A stretch of 64,000 bases of DNA, from positions 1,240,001 through 1,304,000 of the forward strand of contig MU008163.1 in the NCBI GenBank assembly GCA_010909165.1. The letters run 5' to 3'. Shown piece by piece: positions 1 to 9,636 of this stretch. Within the stretch, counting starts at the first letter, position 1. Each line of letters opens with the position of its first letter. Source of the stretch: Anthoceros angustus (lineage: Eukaryota > Streptophyta > Anthocerotopsida > Anthocerotales > Anthocerotaceae). Under the pieces are notes generated by a model. It saw only the letters and a list, made by a program, of their open reading frames with translations. It was not told the DNA's origin and made no database searches. Position numbers and translations under genes: made by a program.

Positions 1-1479
1 CCTCGAGCTCCACATCCACCCTCCTGCTCCTCCAAAATGCCCCGATCCCGCCAGGAAGCCGCGAATGCGAGCGCTTGCAACCCGTGAAGCCGCAAAAGCG
101 AGCGACCGACGGTCGGGGAATCAGCGTTTCCGCGCAACGCAGGCTGGCGGCAGGGGCAGCAGCAGCGCCATCGCTGCTGGAGCTGGCGGAGGGAGAAAGA
201 ACAGAAGGGACAGACCGACAGCAGAGACGCCAGGTTCGGGCCGAGCCGGAGCCGGAAGCGGACGCCTGACGGGCAGTCGGTATCGACCGCCCGTCGCCTC
301 CCACCGTATGGTATCGTAATATTACTACACATACGCTGTGATTACGCACGCAGCCAAGCCGCCCGCCCGCCTTGTCGGCCGGGATTAGCTAAGCACGCCC
401 ATTATTCGGAATTTCAAATCGGCGAATATGCCATGCCCATGGCTGCCCATCATTTCTGCAAGGTACCGGCTAAACGGCTAAACTTACCGCGTCCGGCGTC
501 ACAAGTAACGGGACACCATAAAATTAAGCGTATTCGGACAGCCCGCGGCCTCAACGGTCCGTTACCGTCCCAGGGGCGTTTCCGGAAACCAATCACCCGG
601 CGCCGCGTGATTGACAAACGGCCGGCGGGGAGCCGTGTTGAGGTTGGTTCCCGGCCGGGGCAGGATCGAATCGCGAATCAAACGCGCAGTCGTTCAGCTT
701 ATCTTAGTGGGCGCTTCGTTATCTCCTCCGTTGTCGCCTGTCGGTGACATTTGGGTGCATGCGCATGCAATATTTTTGCAAAAACTTGCCACTCTGCCAG
801 ATCTGTGTCGGATGCGGGTCCCGGAGTGGGCAAAAAAGCTGTAAACAAATACCGGATTCCACAACGCGATGCCTGTGCTGGGAGGAGAGAATCTGAAAAG
901 GATCGGAAAAGGTTCGGGAAAGAAGCGTGGAGGAGGATGGGGTTGTGGCTGCAGATTCCGGAACCCAATGGGCTGGTGGCGAGGGATCCAATGTCTGGGT
1001 AGGCGTTGAGGATGCCCGTTGGGATAGAAACGCGGAAGAAACGTTGACGACATGACCCACCACAGCGGTTTGGCTTGCAAATCGGCGTGACCCGGATCCG
1101 ATGACGGTGCACCGGACGGTAATGCGACGTCACACCTATCCGGCAGTTACCTGGTCGCGATCTTACCTGCCCGACTTGTTCTTGTTACTAATCACCTGTA
1201 TGCGCGCCGCAAGGCGTTCCTTCAGATCTTGGGGATTTGGTAAGATAATTCGCTCAATATCTTCTGATCTTAGCCAGCTAATTCGTCCACGATCTCTCAC
1301 AATCTTGTGAAGTGAAGTGATCGAAGGCGGTTGAATGAATTAATAATAATCATGCTGAGAGGATTTCGCATGGCACAGCCGAAGATACTGTATCGAGATT
1401 AGGTTCAATTTTGCCTGTTGCGTTGATGGAACGCAACCTTGGAGCTTCAGTCGTTTTGCTGCTGAGGAAGAAGGGGATC
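1..1479. other. Gene-free left flank
   Basis: No convincing coding sequence is visible. The first 700 bases are GC-rich with many CG dinucleotides, and the short open frames on both strands look like compositional by-products because none shows a recognisable domain or plausible splice structure. The stretch ends just before the decayed NRPB4 copy, so its last few hundred bases may derive from the NRPB4 promoter, but I could not align them clearly with the flank of the intact gene. Confidence 0.5.
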
Positions 1480-2065
1480 ATGGCCGCAGTAGGTGCAGCA
1501 GTCGTGGATGAAGATGCCAGTTGCTTCGAGCGCTCTCAGATGACCTCTCGTCGCTACTGTCAAGTGCGTGTGGCCTTGGCTAGGGTTTTTCCGAGCTGCT
1601 TGTAATTGTGGTGTTGGGAATTCTGGCGGGGTCTAACGACTGCACTAGCTGGGCTGGATGTCGTGTCAGGGTCTGTGAGAAGTCTTTGGAACACGGCAAG
1701 CCCTTCAGCCGGTACCAGAAGCCAGACGCTGTGAAGCAAGGTGAGGAACCAGCTCAGTGAATTCGAGGTAGGAGCCAGAACTGGGGCATCGTGGTGTCAT
1801 ACCCTGTTTAGTAAGGCTTGCTGTTATCAACACTTCAGGTTGGCGGATTGGGAGCCTGTGTCCTGAAACACTGGAGGAGGCCGAAGCGTTAGTTCCGTTT
1901 ATGGAGGTAAGTTTGCCATCCTCCGCGACCGATGGATTGTGCTTGCCATGTTGTAGACCTTCAAGCTGTAATGTGTGATATTTTGTTCAGAAAAAGGGAC
2001 GACTAGATGACATCCAAAATAAGGCGATGCTTGGTTACCTGACGCGAATTAAAAGGTTCGAGTGA
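1480..2065 (+). pseudogene. Decayed copy of NRPB4 (RNA polymerase II subunit 4)
   Basis: This stretch follows the intact NRPB4 gene at 37376-38249 piece by piece. It begins with an ATG and the same VVDEDAS start of exon 1, then jumps directly into the 3' part of exon 2, so intron 1 and most of exon 2 are missing. Exon 3 remains as a region encoding SRYQKPDAVKQ, exon 4 as NQL..FE, exon 5 as LCPETLEEAEALVP and exon 6 as KKGRLDD ending in the same KRFE-stop. Introns are retained, so this is a segmental DNA duplicate and not a processed retrocopy. The exon 2 deletion removes the conserved AKCLMN block, so a functional subunit cannot be made. Confidence 0.85.
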
Positions 2066-2105
2066 ACTGCAATCTTTCAACTGGCAAATTTTGTTCGGCG
2101 AGGTC

Positions 2106-2330
2106 GAGATTGACTCCAGCGACCATGGCAAAGTGGTCCGTATGTCTGCATCTGCGTATATGCTTCCTGACATAGTTTTCTCGAAAGAGCTTAGTTTCCA
2201 TGCTGTGCTGTAGGCCAGATTGTGACTCCAGCGACCATGGGAAACTGGTCCGTATGTATGCTTCTGGTTATATGCTTCCTGACATAGTCTTATTGAAGGG
2301 CTTGGTTTCCATGCTGTGCTGTAGGCCAGC
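2106..2330 (+). repeat. Two-copy tandem repeat, about 113 bp
   Basis: Two adjacent copies start with GACTCCAGCGACCATGG and end with CATGCTGTGCTGTAGGCCAG. The single-copy counterpart lies downstream of the intact NRPB4 gene at about 38305-38435, so the duplication arose after the NRPB4-SAXO segment was copied. Confidence 0.8.
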
Positions 2331-2697
2331 CCCGTGTCCATTTCTTGTTTGGTGGTCTTGTTCATATTTTTTGTTTGATCTGTCAAGAATAGAGCTGTAA
2401 TCTTGACTATGGTTGTTACGAGTACAGTTCGTGGTCGGGAAGATGGGTAACTTAAGTTTTAAGTTTGACACCAGATGCAAGTAATCTGCTTGGCTAAGGG
2501 TACATCGTCGGGAATGTGGCTTGTTTTTCCAGGAAACCGATCTGTTGAGAGGCATCAGAAGGTCCGTCTACTGTTCAAGTTCAGGGTTGCAGGGAACAGG
2601 TTAGAGGAATGTTACAAGGAAGGCAATGCTTTGTTTGACGTCTGTTTAAGCGTACGTTGTCTGCTGCTCTCTCTCTCACTGCGAGTGCACTCTCATC

Positions 2698-3045
2698 AGT
2701 AGCAGATGTGATCTCCGACAACTACGTTTGTCTTGGGCCGGCACGAGGCATCGGCTAGTCACACGAGTGTGCACGTAGTGGGTGGTGTAGATGGACACAC
2801 CATCTCGTTGTTGGGAAGACCATCTCTCTTATTGCTCGGCCGCTGGAACATTCCATATCTGGAAGTCGTGGTGGTAGGTTGTTTCTCGATCTTACAAGGC
2901 CCTCTTCCAATAGAGACGTTGGAACCGTAGATGACAGGCGTGGCACGATCCAAGCCAAGGCCTTGTGCCCTGTTGCCATCAGCCTGGTGCGTCGGGCCCT
3001 TCCTGGTAGGCTTGATTCCCTTGGTGAAATCCACCTTTGACCTAT
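2698..3045 (-). pseudogene. Decayed 3' fragment of SAXO-like axonemal gene
   Basis: Read on the minus strand, this matches the C-terminal third of the intact SAXO gene at 38873-39820. It keeps the KGIKP.RKGP stretch, the ATPVIYG.NV block and the IGRGP segment, but frame shifts break it within about 90 codons. The 5' two thirds, including the cysteine-rich N-terminus, are absent. Its position just downstream of the decayed NRPB4, in opposite orientation, repeats the order of the intact pair, which marks both as parts of one copied segment. Confidence 0.85.
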
Positions 3046-3299
3046 CTACACGTACCGTAGTCTAAAAGTGATTGCTGCCCTTTTCTTCAGCTCAACTTGC
3101 ATCCATCTGCCAAATTGCATCCAAGGCTGGAGGTAGTGATAGCTTTCTCAGGGAGCCACCTCCCAATTTGTCATGTATTTTTGTCTGTCAGTGCGTATGA
3201 TTTGGGAGTCGTCCAATTTCGGTAAATAATTGCTCTCCCAGTGCCTTCATGACTTGAACTTTCTGCTGCACCAGAAACGTCTTAACTTGAGAAGGGGCA

Positions 3300-3560
3300 G
3301 GAGGACTTGTCAAGGCCCAAGAAGTAGGTAATAGAGAAAGCGAGAAGGCCCATGCCAAAACTGTGCTTGAGCTAGAAGCAGCTTTGGCTGCAAAGGCCAA
3401 GGCGCTGGAAGAGCCTCTTTCGTCGCAGGCAAAGGCGCTAAGGCAGCAAACGGGGCAAGGCTTCAATCTGATGAATCACTTATTAGTGCCAAGAGCAAAG
3501 AGCTTGCCCAGAGAAATAAAGCATGAGAGGCTGAGGTCTCAAAAACTACAGCAACAGATC
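3300..3560 (+). pseudogene. Possible coiled-coil protein fragment
   Basis: A plus-strand frame is rich in alanine, lysine, glutamate and leucine (ELEAALAAKAKALEE followed by SSQAKALRQQ), as expected of a coiled coil. It has no clear start and runs directly into an F-box fragment on the other strand, so it is at best a broken exon. I do not recognise the parent gene. It could also be a chance frame. Confidence 0.25.
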
Positions 3561-3567
3561 TCTAAGG

Positions 3568-3720
3568 TCACAGCCTCCAATCTCGCGCTCCCGCTCCCGA
3601 TTCCACCCGCGTCTGCAACATGCCCGACCACTCCACGTTCTGCACTCCGCACGCGATCGCACCAGGCCCACCGGCAGCCCAGGTTGAATCTTGACGCCCA
3701 ACGCAAGAGTTAAATCGGTA
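3568..3720 (-). pseudogene. F-box gene fragment
   Basis: The minus strand reads VGLVRSRAECRTW and then WSGRACCRRG, a frame-shifted version of the F-box core LVSLVRSQAVCRAWKANVEWSGLLQ seen in the intact gene at 6287-7543. Only about 150 bases of F-box homology remain. It is a relic of the same kelch F-box family that has two intact members in this window. Confidence 0.7.
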
Positions 3721-3817
3721 TCATCGTAACCTAGGGCCGGTAGGGCATGGGCTCGATGATTAACTGCGATGCTGTGGTAAAGAAGCTTGTACACACACGG
3801 CAATCGACAACAAGGTA

Positions 3818-4051
3818 GTGAGCCCGTATCAGAAGCCTTTGGAGCTGATGTCCATTTTGCTGCAGTGCTTCTCAGTGGAAGGGGATTGGATCATCAATGG
3901 ATTGACGGGCAGTGGGTCAACGGCAGTTGCTGGACTTGTTAGTGGAAGAAATGTGATCTCACTTGGCTCTCATAGAAGGTCTTGTATGTGCATCAAGCAG
4001 ACGAATATCAGGTCCAGGGGATGGCTCTTCAAGCGGACTGGGGTGATGTAA
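3818..4051 (+). pseudogene. Fragment resembling an N4/N6-type DNA methylase
   Basis: The frame reads SPYQKPLELMSILLQCFS, then EGDWIINGL, TGSGSTAVA and GRNVISLG. This order resembles the SAM-binding end of bacterial-type DNA methylases, where a conserved KP.EL helix precedes a GD.VLDPF.GSGTT.VA loop and a GR..IG strand. The catalytic DPPY/NPPY-type motif is not present in the 78 codons. The fragment has no recognisable start exon and ends at a stop soon after. It is probably a relic of a mobile element or of a plant methylase-domain gene. Homology is judged by eye only. Confidence 0.5.
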
Positions 4052-4222
4052 CAGTTGCTGTACCGTTGGACTGGCCAGGCCAAGTTTGTGGCTTGTCAGA
4101 TGAGCTTAGCACGATGTGCAAGGCAGCAAGGAGGTATCCTGATTCCAGGCCTACCGTCAAGAGGATTACCAGCAAGAATGGCCTCATATTACCTAGTCAA
4201 GACATGCTCCAGGTCACCAAGT
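4008..4222 (+). repeat. Dispersed repeat, copy 1 (copy 2 at 12126-12335)
   Basis: About 210 bases starting CAGGTCCAGGGGATGGCTCT recur almost unchanged at 12126-12335 in the same orientation. The shared piece follows directly on the methylase-like fragment here and lies beside the CACTA transposase relic there. One frame stays open in both copies (ALQADWGDVTVAVPLDWPGQ and onward), so it may once have been an exon of the same element. Confidence 0.85.
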
Positions 4223-4586
4223 GCTGATGCCTCCTTGGAGATATCCAAGGCCAGGTCATGCATAAGTGAATCTGACTTTAGTTTCTTAACGAGACTGTCA
4301 AGCTGGCATTGCTGCATGTGTGTGTGGTGTGCTTGCTAAAAACGACTATCGCACTTGTCTGCAATGGGCTTGAATTGAGAATTCGAATGCGCATGACGCG
4401 GAATCTCTTCATCGTCTGCTGGAGGTCCTGCTCCTCCACCTCAACGCTGCTGCTGTGAGATATTGTACATGTGTGGTCACCGGAGTGTTTGCACCTAAGC
4501 ACCAGTTTGCAAGCAAAGCTTCTTCTTCCGCACACAGTCTGATATTTAGACGTTTGTTGCTGGAGCAGGAACAGAAGCAATCCAGT

Positions 4587-5100
4587 ATGACCAGCAAAGA
4601 CGTCCCCGATCCCGGTGAGCCTTCTAGTTGGGGACCTCGCGATTACGTAGAACGCACACATGTTAGGGCGTACAAGGTTGCCGCACCCGCTCTAACTATG
4701 TGGGAGAGGATGAGAGGCCAAGGCTACAATGTCCTCAGCATGGCCATGCTTTTCTCCATCTTTCTGCTGTCCACCACGCTTGTGCGCAGGGACAAGGAGA
4801 TCGTGAATCTCAAACAGCAGCTGGGACAGCAGCTGGAAGAGAACCAGGTGACCTCAATCTGGATGGTGTCAGTGCCTTGAAATGTGATCTACTTTCACAT
4901 GCTTTGACATAATTCACGGCAATTTCGATCAGGAGAGGAGCGAATATCTGAGGCGACACGTGAAAAGTCTGCAAGAGGGGGTGTTGTCTGAATTTGACCA
5001 GGCACGCAACGGCAAGGAGTTGCACCGCAGAGGAGCAAGAGTGCAGGACTTATTTGAGGAGCACTTTCCAGACTACTCGAGCAGATCCAAATCTGCTTGA
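4587..5100 (+). CDS. Small single-pass membrane protein with coiled coil
   Basis: Two exons are supported: 4587-4847 and 4933-5100, joined by an 85-base GT-AG intron in phase 0, giving 142 residues. The start at 4587 (MTSKDVPDPGEPSSW) was chosen because the frame upstream looks like leader sequence; an earlier in-frame ATG lies at 4455. Residues about 48-63 (NVLSMAMLFSIFLLST) form one membrane segment, followed by a charged heptad-like helix (RRDKEIVNLKQQLGQQLEEN) that continues into exon 2 (ERSEYLRRHVKSLQEGVLSE). The C-terminus is acidic and aromatic (DLFEEHFPDYSS). I do not recognise the family. Continuity of the frame across the splice argues that it is a real gene; extra 5' exons are possible. 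Confidence 0.6.
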
Positions 5101-5129
5101 ACAAATGTCCCGCCCTCTTTTCCTTGATC

Positions 5130-5420
5130 AGCGCCACCATGCACTACTGCAATGATCTCCTATTCTTGTGCTGCTGCTATTGTGGAAATGTACAGAGGAA
5201 GAAATGATGCAGCTGCTGCTCTCGTTCACAATTCCTATTGTTCACCATCCCTCCTGTTCACAAGTCCTCTTGTTCACAATCCCTCCTGTTCACAATTCCT
5301 CTTGTTCACAATCCCTCTTGTTTCTCAATTCCTCTTCCTCACTTCACAAGTTCTCTTCTTCACAACAAAATTGCTCCTGGCCAAGATTGATCTTGTCCAA
5401 ATTTGCTGCAAACGCGCGGA
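5130..5420 (+). repeat. Dispersed repeat with TTCACAA... minirepeats
   Basis: Sequence around a TACTGCAATG...CTTGTGCTGCTGCT core recurs at about 8975-9100, 11828-11900, 14925-15050 and 35510-35660, each time followed by short CTCCTGTCCAAAA-like units. In this copy 5225-5370 is an array of about ten imperfect units of the type TGTTCACAATTCCTCT. In two places the repeat lies beyond the 3' end of a kelch F-box gene (close at 35.7 kb, about 0.9 kb away here). Confidence 0.6.
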
Positions 5421-6286
5421 AGGGTAACTTGGGGCAAGGAAGTTCGGAAAGGAGATTCCAAGCGCACACCGGATTATGGACATGGTTTTCAGGCAAACCC
5501 TCATTAGGACACGATTGGTGAGAGTCGAGCGGCGGTACTGGTCTGTGTGGTGTGGAAATCGGAGGCGCTCCGGCGGTGATCTAGGTTTTTTCGTTTAGGT
5601 GCATTCTTGTGTTTTTGTGAGAGCTGCTGCAAATCGCAGGCTGGAGAGGTGCGGCTGAAGAAATTCTGGGCTAGCTCGCGACAAAGGAGGTAGATGCAAG
5701 CAGGGATTGGGGAAGGCATGGAAAGTGTGAGAAAGCAGCAGAGAAGCAACAGATGAAGCGGAGAGTGAGGTGGACAGCTCCTGGTGCAAGGGTGTGAAGA
5801 AGAAGAGGTGCCGGAGGCCGATAGCCTGCTGCTGCTGCTCGTCGGCAGCGGACACGGGCGTCGTGGGACCGGTGGTGCAGACTTCATGGAGAGCATCCAG
5901 CAAGACATCAACTCCAGCATGAGAGGAATTCGCATAGACTTAAGACTTAAACACTCTGGATAGAGCAACAAGTTAACTATCCAGGCACAGCCTGGCCGAG
6001 TTGTTTCGAGTTGTAACCAAGTTCTGTCATAAATGCCCGACTGATGGCCAGGGAAGTGAGGTTGGAGATACCTGGGCCCTTGCTAAAACTACGGACAGCC
6101 CCCTGGGAGACAGATTCTTCATGGCACACTGCCTTGAAACTGCCCGCCGGTGATACCCTCGAAAGTCATGTAGCAGCATAGATGCAATCTTCTGTTGAGC
6201 CAGCTCCCAGACTGCCGCGGCAGAGAGGCCAGTGCTAGGCAACTAGGGTTGCTTACCCAACCTGTAGTACATGTAATCGATTGCTG
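5421..6286. other. No gene seen
   Basis: Several open frames exist on both strands but are serine/leucine-rich or arginine-rich and lack recognisable motifs. A plus-strand tail reading DFMESIQQDINSSMRG near 5885 could be the end of an unrecognised exon; I could not connect it to anything. Confidence 0.4.
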
Positions 6287-7543
6287 CTACGAATCTTGTT
6301 TCCAGCTAATGTACCTTGCATCCAGCTGCAACCAAGGATCGAGGGCGTGATAGGTCTTTCTCTCCAAATCCTTGTAGGGCAAGGAGGGGAGCCACCTCCA
6401 AGCTGGAGGTGTGTGTCGCAAATCGAGAGCCGCGATCTTATCCACTGTCTCATGCATGATGTACACTTCGTCCTGCCCCCCCACAGTCCGCAAGGCAATG
6501 CTGTACTGAAAACCTCCGCGATCCAGGCCTTCTTTCCTCGGGAATTGAGAGAACATGGAAGCGGGCATGGAATCCACCTCCGTCCAGACCCTGCGCACAA
6601 AGTCCACTTCCCAGATCTGCAAACACCGCAACGTAGAACCATTGCTCACACAGGCCGCGCAAAGCACACGGTCCCGCACGTTGATGAGGTTGGAGTAGAG
6701 AATGTCCAAGTCGACAGGGTTGGCCAAGGCCAACCAGCTCCACCTGGCCCGCTTGAGATCGTAGGCCAACAAATCGCCGTTTGTGGAAAAGGAAAAGCAG
6801 TAGAGCACGGTGCCTACAAACACTCCTTGCCCGGACAAGAAGTGGAGCTCGTGTAAGAAGTGGGGGTCCCCAGGCTTCCCTGGCAAGCCGGAGGTTGTCT
6901 CACTCCAGCACCCAAGCTCGGAGTCGAACACAAACGTCGGGACGTCAACAGATAGCTCGTTTACTACCACGAGCTTGAAGGACTTGGCCACGGCGTCCAC
7001 GAACACGCCCCGCACATACGGGATCCCCTGGAGGCCATTCGGGAACGCCGGCAGCCAGATTGCCGAGCGCGTCACCGGGTTGCCGATCAGCGGGAACCTT
7101 GTCTGCCCCTTACCGGGTTGCAGAGAATCCAGCACCATGCCGCCGCCCGCGCTGGCCAGGGGGAATAGCGGTGGGTAGTGGAGCCATGGCGCGACTGGTA
7201 GCTTGTACCAGCGGTCGGAGGCCGGGTTGTAGGCGCACCCTGCGACATGGCGCCACTTGCCTGCCACGCCCGGCGAACTGCTAGCGGGCGCTATGCCTGT
7301 CACGAACAGCAGCCAATCCCGCGCTCCCACTCCCGATTCAAGCCGCTCCTGCAACAAGCCCGACCACTCCACGTTCGCCTTCCAGGCTCTGCACACAGCC
7401 TGTGATCGCACCAGGCTCACCAGCGGCAGCCGAGCTTGAATCTTGGCTGCAACTTCATCCGGCAGCTCGCTATCGCTCCAGGAAACGGAATCGGAAACGG
7501 GATCGGAAACGGAAACCACCTCCTCCTCCACAATCGTATCCAT
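6287..7543 (-). CDS. Kelch-type F-box protein (copy A)
   Basis: An uninterrupted 418-codon frame without introns. Residues about 26-68 are the F-box (LPDEVAAKIQARLPLVSLVR, then C.AWK and WSGLLQERL), which would bind SKP1 in an SCF ubiquitin ligase. The rest has galactose-oxidase/kelch-like repeats recognisable by blocks such as YNPASDRWYKLP, VFDSELGCWSET, LLAYDLKRARWSW and HTPPAWRWLPSLP; this part would choose the substrate, which is unknown. The length is usual for plant F-box/kelch proteins. A second intact copy lies at 35684-36937 and fragments at 3568-3720 and 9985-10165. The 5' flank contains a piece of NRPB4 (7705-7870). Confidence 0.9.
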   Translation of the reverse strand: MDTIVEEEVVSVSDPVSDSVSWSDSELPDEVAAKIQARLPLVSLVRSQAVCRAWKANVEWSGLLQERLESGVGARDWLLFVTGIAPASSSPGVAGKWRHVAGCAYNPASDRWYKLPVAPWLHYPPLFPLASAGGGMVLDSLQPGKGQTRFPLIGNPVTRSAIWLPAFPNGLQGIPYVRGVFVDAVAKSFKLVVVNELSVDVPTFVFDSELGCWSETTSGLPGKPGDPHFLHELHFLSGQGVFVGTVLYCFSFSTNGDLLAYDLKRARWSWLALANPVDLDILYSNLINVRDRVLCAACVSNGSTLRCLQIWEVDFVRRVWTEVDSMPASMFSQFPRKEGLDRGGFQYSIALRTVGGQDEVYIMHETVDKIAALDLRHTPPAWRWLPSLPYKDLERKTYHALDPWLQLDARYISWKQDS

Positions 7544-7704
7544 CTGGGACCTGGCTCTGCGCTCCCCTCGCGCTGCTGTTGTTGTTGGTGGTGCCGGATA
7601 GATGACAATGAGGACAAGGTTTTATAGGGACGGAGGCTATAGGGACGGAGGCCCTGACTGGGAACTTCACATAAGGAAGACCTACTTGAAAGTTTTAGCA
7701 AGTC

Positions 7705-7870
7705 CATGGTAGGAGCCAAAACTAGAAATTTGGCCATTGTGTTGAATAAGTTTTCTTCTTCGTCCTCCTCTCACACCTGCTATCAACACTATCTATGTAT
7801 ATAGGTTGGCGGATTGGGAAACTTGTGTACCGTCTCAAGTTCCCAAATCGAGGATGGAACACGGAGAGTT
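7705..7870 (+). pseudogene. NRPB4 intron 4/exon 5 fragment in F-box 5' flank
   Basis: GTAGGAGCCAAAACT at 7705 equals the start of NRPB4 intron 4 (37935), and GGTTGGCGGATTGGGAAACT at 7806 equals the start of exon 5, closest to the decayed copy at 1838. The spacing between the two blocks is about 100 bases, similar to the 70-86 bases in the two other copies. This is therefore a third, very small NRPB4 remnant, placed upstream of the F-box gene where promoter or 5' leader sequence would lie. Confidence 0.65.
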
Positions 7871-8162
7871 ATGTCTTTCAAATTTGGGGCCTTCCCGTGA
7901 CCGTCGTCAAGTGTTCATTCTAACAGGCTTGCAAGCAAACTAATGTGCTCTCACCAGGAGCACTGCCTGCCAAGCTTCTTTTAGAAAGCAGTAAGTCCCA
8001 AGTTCAGTAATGGTATGCTATGCATACATACATAGCCTTTGGCCTTGCCATACTCTCTCTATAGTATGAAACCCTATCTCGCTTCTAGGATTGTCCTATA
8101 TACTTCTAGGACTTATTCTCATAACTCTAATATGCGATGTGTTGCACCAATCCTATAGATTT

Positions 8163-9065
8163 CTAATAGCTTCGCCCGATGGGAAGTGGTGCATTGTAGC
8201 ATTCTGCACCATGTGGTGTTAATCCGAGGTTGGCAGGATCAAGGTAAGGAGAACATCTGATGCTGGAATTCACACTGCCCCGCCTTTGAAAGTGATGGCA
8301 TTGGCGATGAAGTAGGCAGCGTTTACTATCACTGTGGAACTGTTGAACATCGTCAAGGGGCTTCCATTGGCTCCGGAGCTGCTCGCCGTGTCTGCCCATG
8401 CGATTGTGGTTGCCTCGGGTGTGATGATAGGCTTTATGTTCGGGATCTCACACTCTCCAAGCACAGCACAAACTCATTATTAATCTTTAATTGCAATTTC
8501 AAAGATACCTAGTTTGCCTACAGATAACTTTTGCAGACCTGCGAGTTAGGTGTGAAGGAAAGTTGAACTCAGCTTGGTAGCTTCCCGCAAGCATGCAAGT
8601 GAGAATGCGCTGCAGATTGTTGTGAGGAACTGAGTCATCGGATGCCTGGTCTGACATATAGTTTTTTGTTGCTGTTATGACAGACTTCTCCTCAAGGACC
8701 TTTTCCACAGTTGGAACTTGAAGGACCCCAATTTTCAAGCAATTCAGTCTCCACATATGCAATACCATAATAGTTTGCAATTGGTGGGTCTGCATGATGT
8801 TGGGTATGTGACACAATGAAGATGGTGGAAGACATTGACGGAAGAAGCACAGGATCCCATCCGGCCATGCTACTACAAAAATGGCTTCACATCACCGACA
8901 AGATCTTGGCGGTGCCTTGTGTGTGATCAAGTCGGTGCCTCGTTCGAACTATTCAGCCGCTTGATGCGTAAGTACGCAGCTTATTGCAATGTTCTACCCA
9001 TTCTTGTGCCACTGCTGGGGATTTGCAGGAGCAATAAATGAAGCTCCTCTCGTCCAAAACACTGT
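8163..9065. repeat. Pectinesterase-bearing segment, copy 1
   Basis: This segment recurs at about 11040-11890 (divergent, partly deleted) and 14095-15030 (very similar). It begins with the pectinesterase fragment on the minus strand, continues through a stretch with CTCCAAGCACAGCACAAACTC and TTGCAGACCTG, and ends with the dispersed CCATTCTTGTG.. repeat. The homology of copies 1 and 3 is close to complete over about 900 bases. Confidence 0.85.
8175..8465 (-). pseudogene. Pectin methylesterase fragment (copy 1)
   Basis: The minus strand encodes LGECEIPNIKPIITPEATTI then AWADTASSSG, SSTVIVNAAYFIANAITFKG. In plant pectinesterases the corresponding blocks are a KP.ItL.G..TtI strand, a WnDtAss.G turn and a sAtv.V.a..FiAknItFkN strand. 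Only this exon-sized part of the catalytic beta helix remains, and the frame breaks directly after ITFKG. The catalytic aspartates and the arginine lie further downstream in the family and are not present. It is a relic, repeated at 11129-11335 and 14110-14400. Confidence 0.7.
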
Positions 9066-9280
9066 TGTTGTCGAAAATCACTCTTGTCTAGAATTTATAC
9101 TTGGAAGCGCTGTACATATATACATGTAATAATGTTTATTGAGGGAAAAACAAATTGATGGGAGAAGTCCATCGAGCATAGGACAACCTCGGGACAACCA
9201 CGACCTCAGGGTCGAGTCGAAAATAAAGAGCAACAAAGCTTCCTACCTCAAGTTACTGACTACAATATGATACGCATAAA

Positions 9281-9455
9281 GAGAAAATGGTTTACAAAAT
9301 ATGGAGAGAAAATGGTTTACAAAATATGGAGAGAAAATGGTTTACAAACTATGGAGAGAAAATGGTTTACAAACTATGGAGAGAAAATGGTTTACAAACT
9401 ATGGAGAGAAAATGGTTTACAAACTATGGAGAGAAAATGGTTTACAAACTATGGA
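9281..9455 (+). repeat. 25-bp minisatellite, seven copies
   Basis: The unit GAGAAAATGGTTTACAAACTATGGA, with AAAATATGGA in the first two copies, is repeated head to tail from 9281. Because 25 is not a multiple of three, the array is open in rotating frames and gives artefactual open frames such as ERKWFTNYG. Confidence 0.95.
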
Positions 9456-9497
9456 GGTAGAGGAGATGCTTCACCCATGTCACTGCTTTGTAGATGA

Positions 9498-9636
9498 TCG
9501 TCGTAGAGAAGGTCCATTCAAGGCCAGTTGAAACTCGCTATCTGAATAATGTAGTAAATTAGAGAGTGTAGAGAAGGTCAATTCAAGACCAATTGAAACT
9601 CGTTGTTTGAATAATGCAGTAAATTAGTGAGATAAC
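9498..9636 (+). repeat. Two-copy tandem repeat of about 69 bp
   Basis: GTAGAGAAGGTC.ATTCAAG.CCA.TTGAAACTCG followed by TGAATAATG.AGTAAATTAG occurs twice in succession, a few dozen bases after the minisatellite. Confidence 0.85.

Noticed and set aside
694-1133. Three overlapping minus-strand frames of 114-144 codons
   Set aside because: All three phases are open together in GC-rich sequence and none shows a motif or splice signal; compositional artefact.
6281-6856. 191-codon plus-strand frame
   Set aside because: Antisense shadow of the F-box gene, with no own domain.
9281-9455. CRISPR-like periodic repeat
   Set aside because: The 25-bp units are contiguous with no spacers, and the window is eukaryotic.
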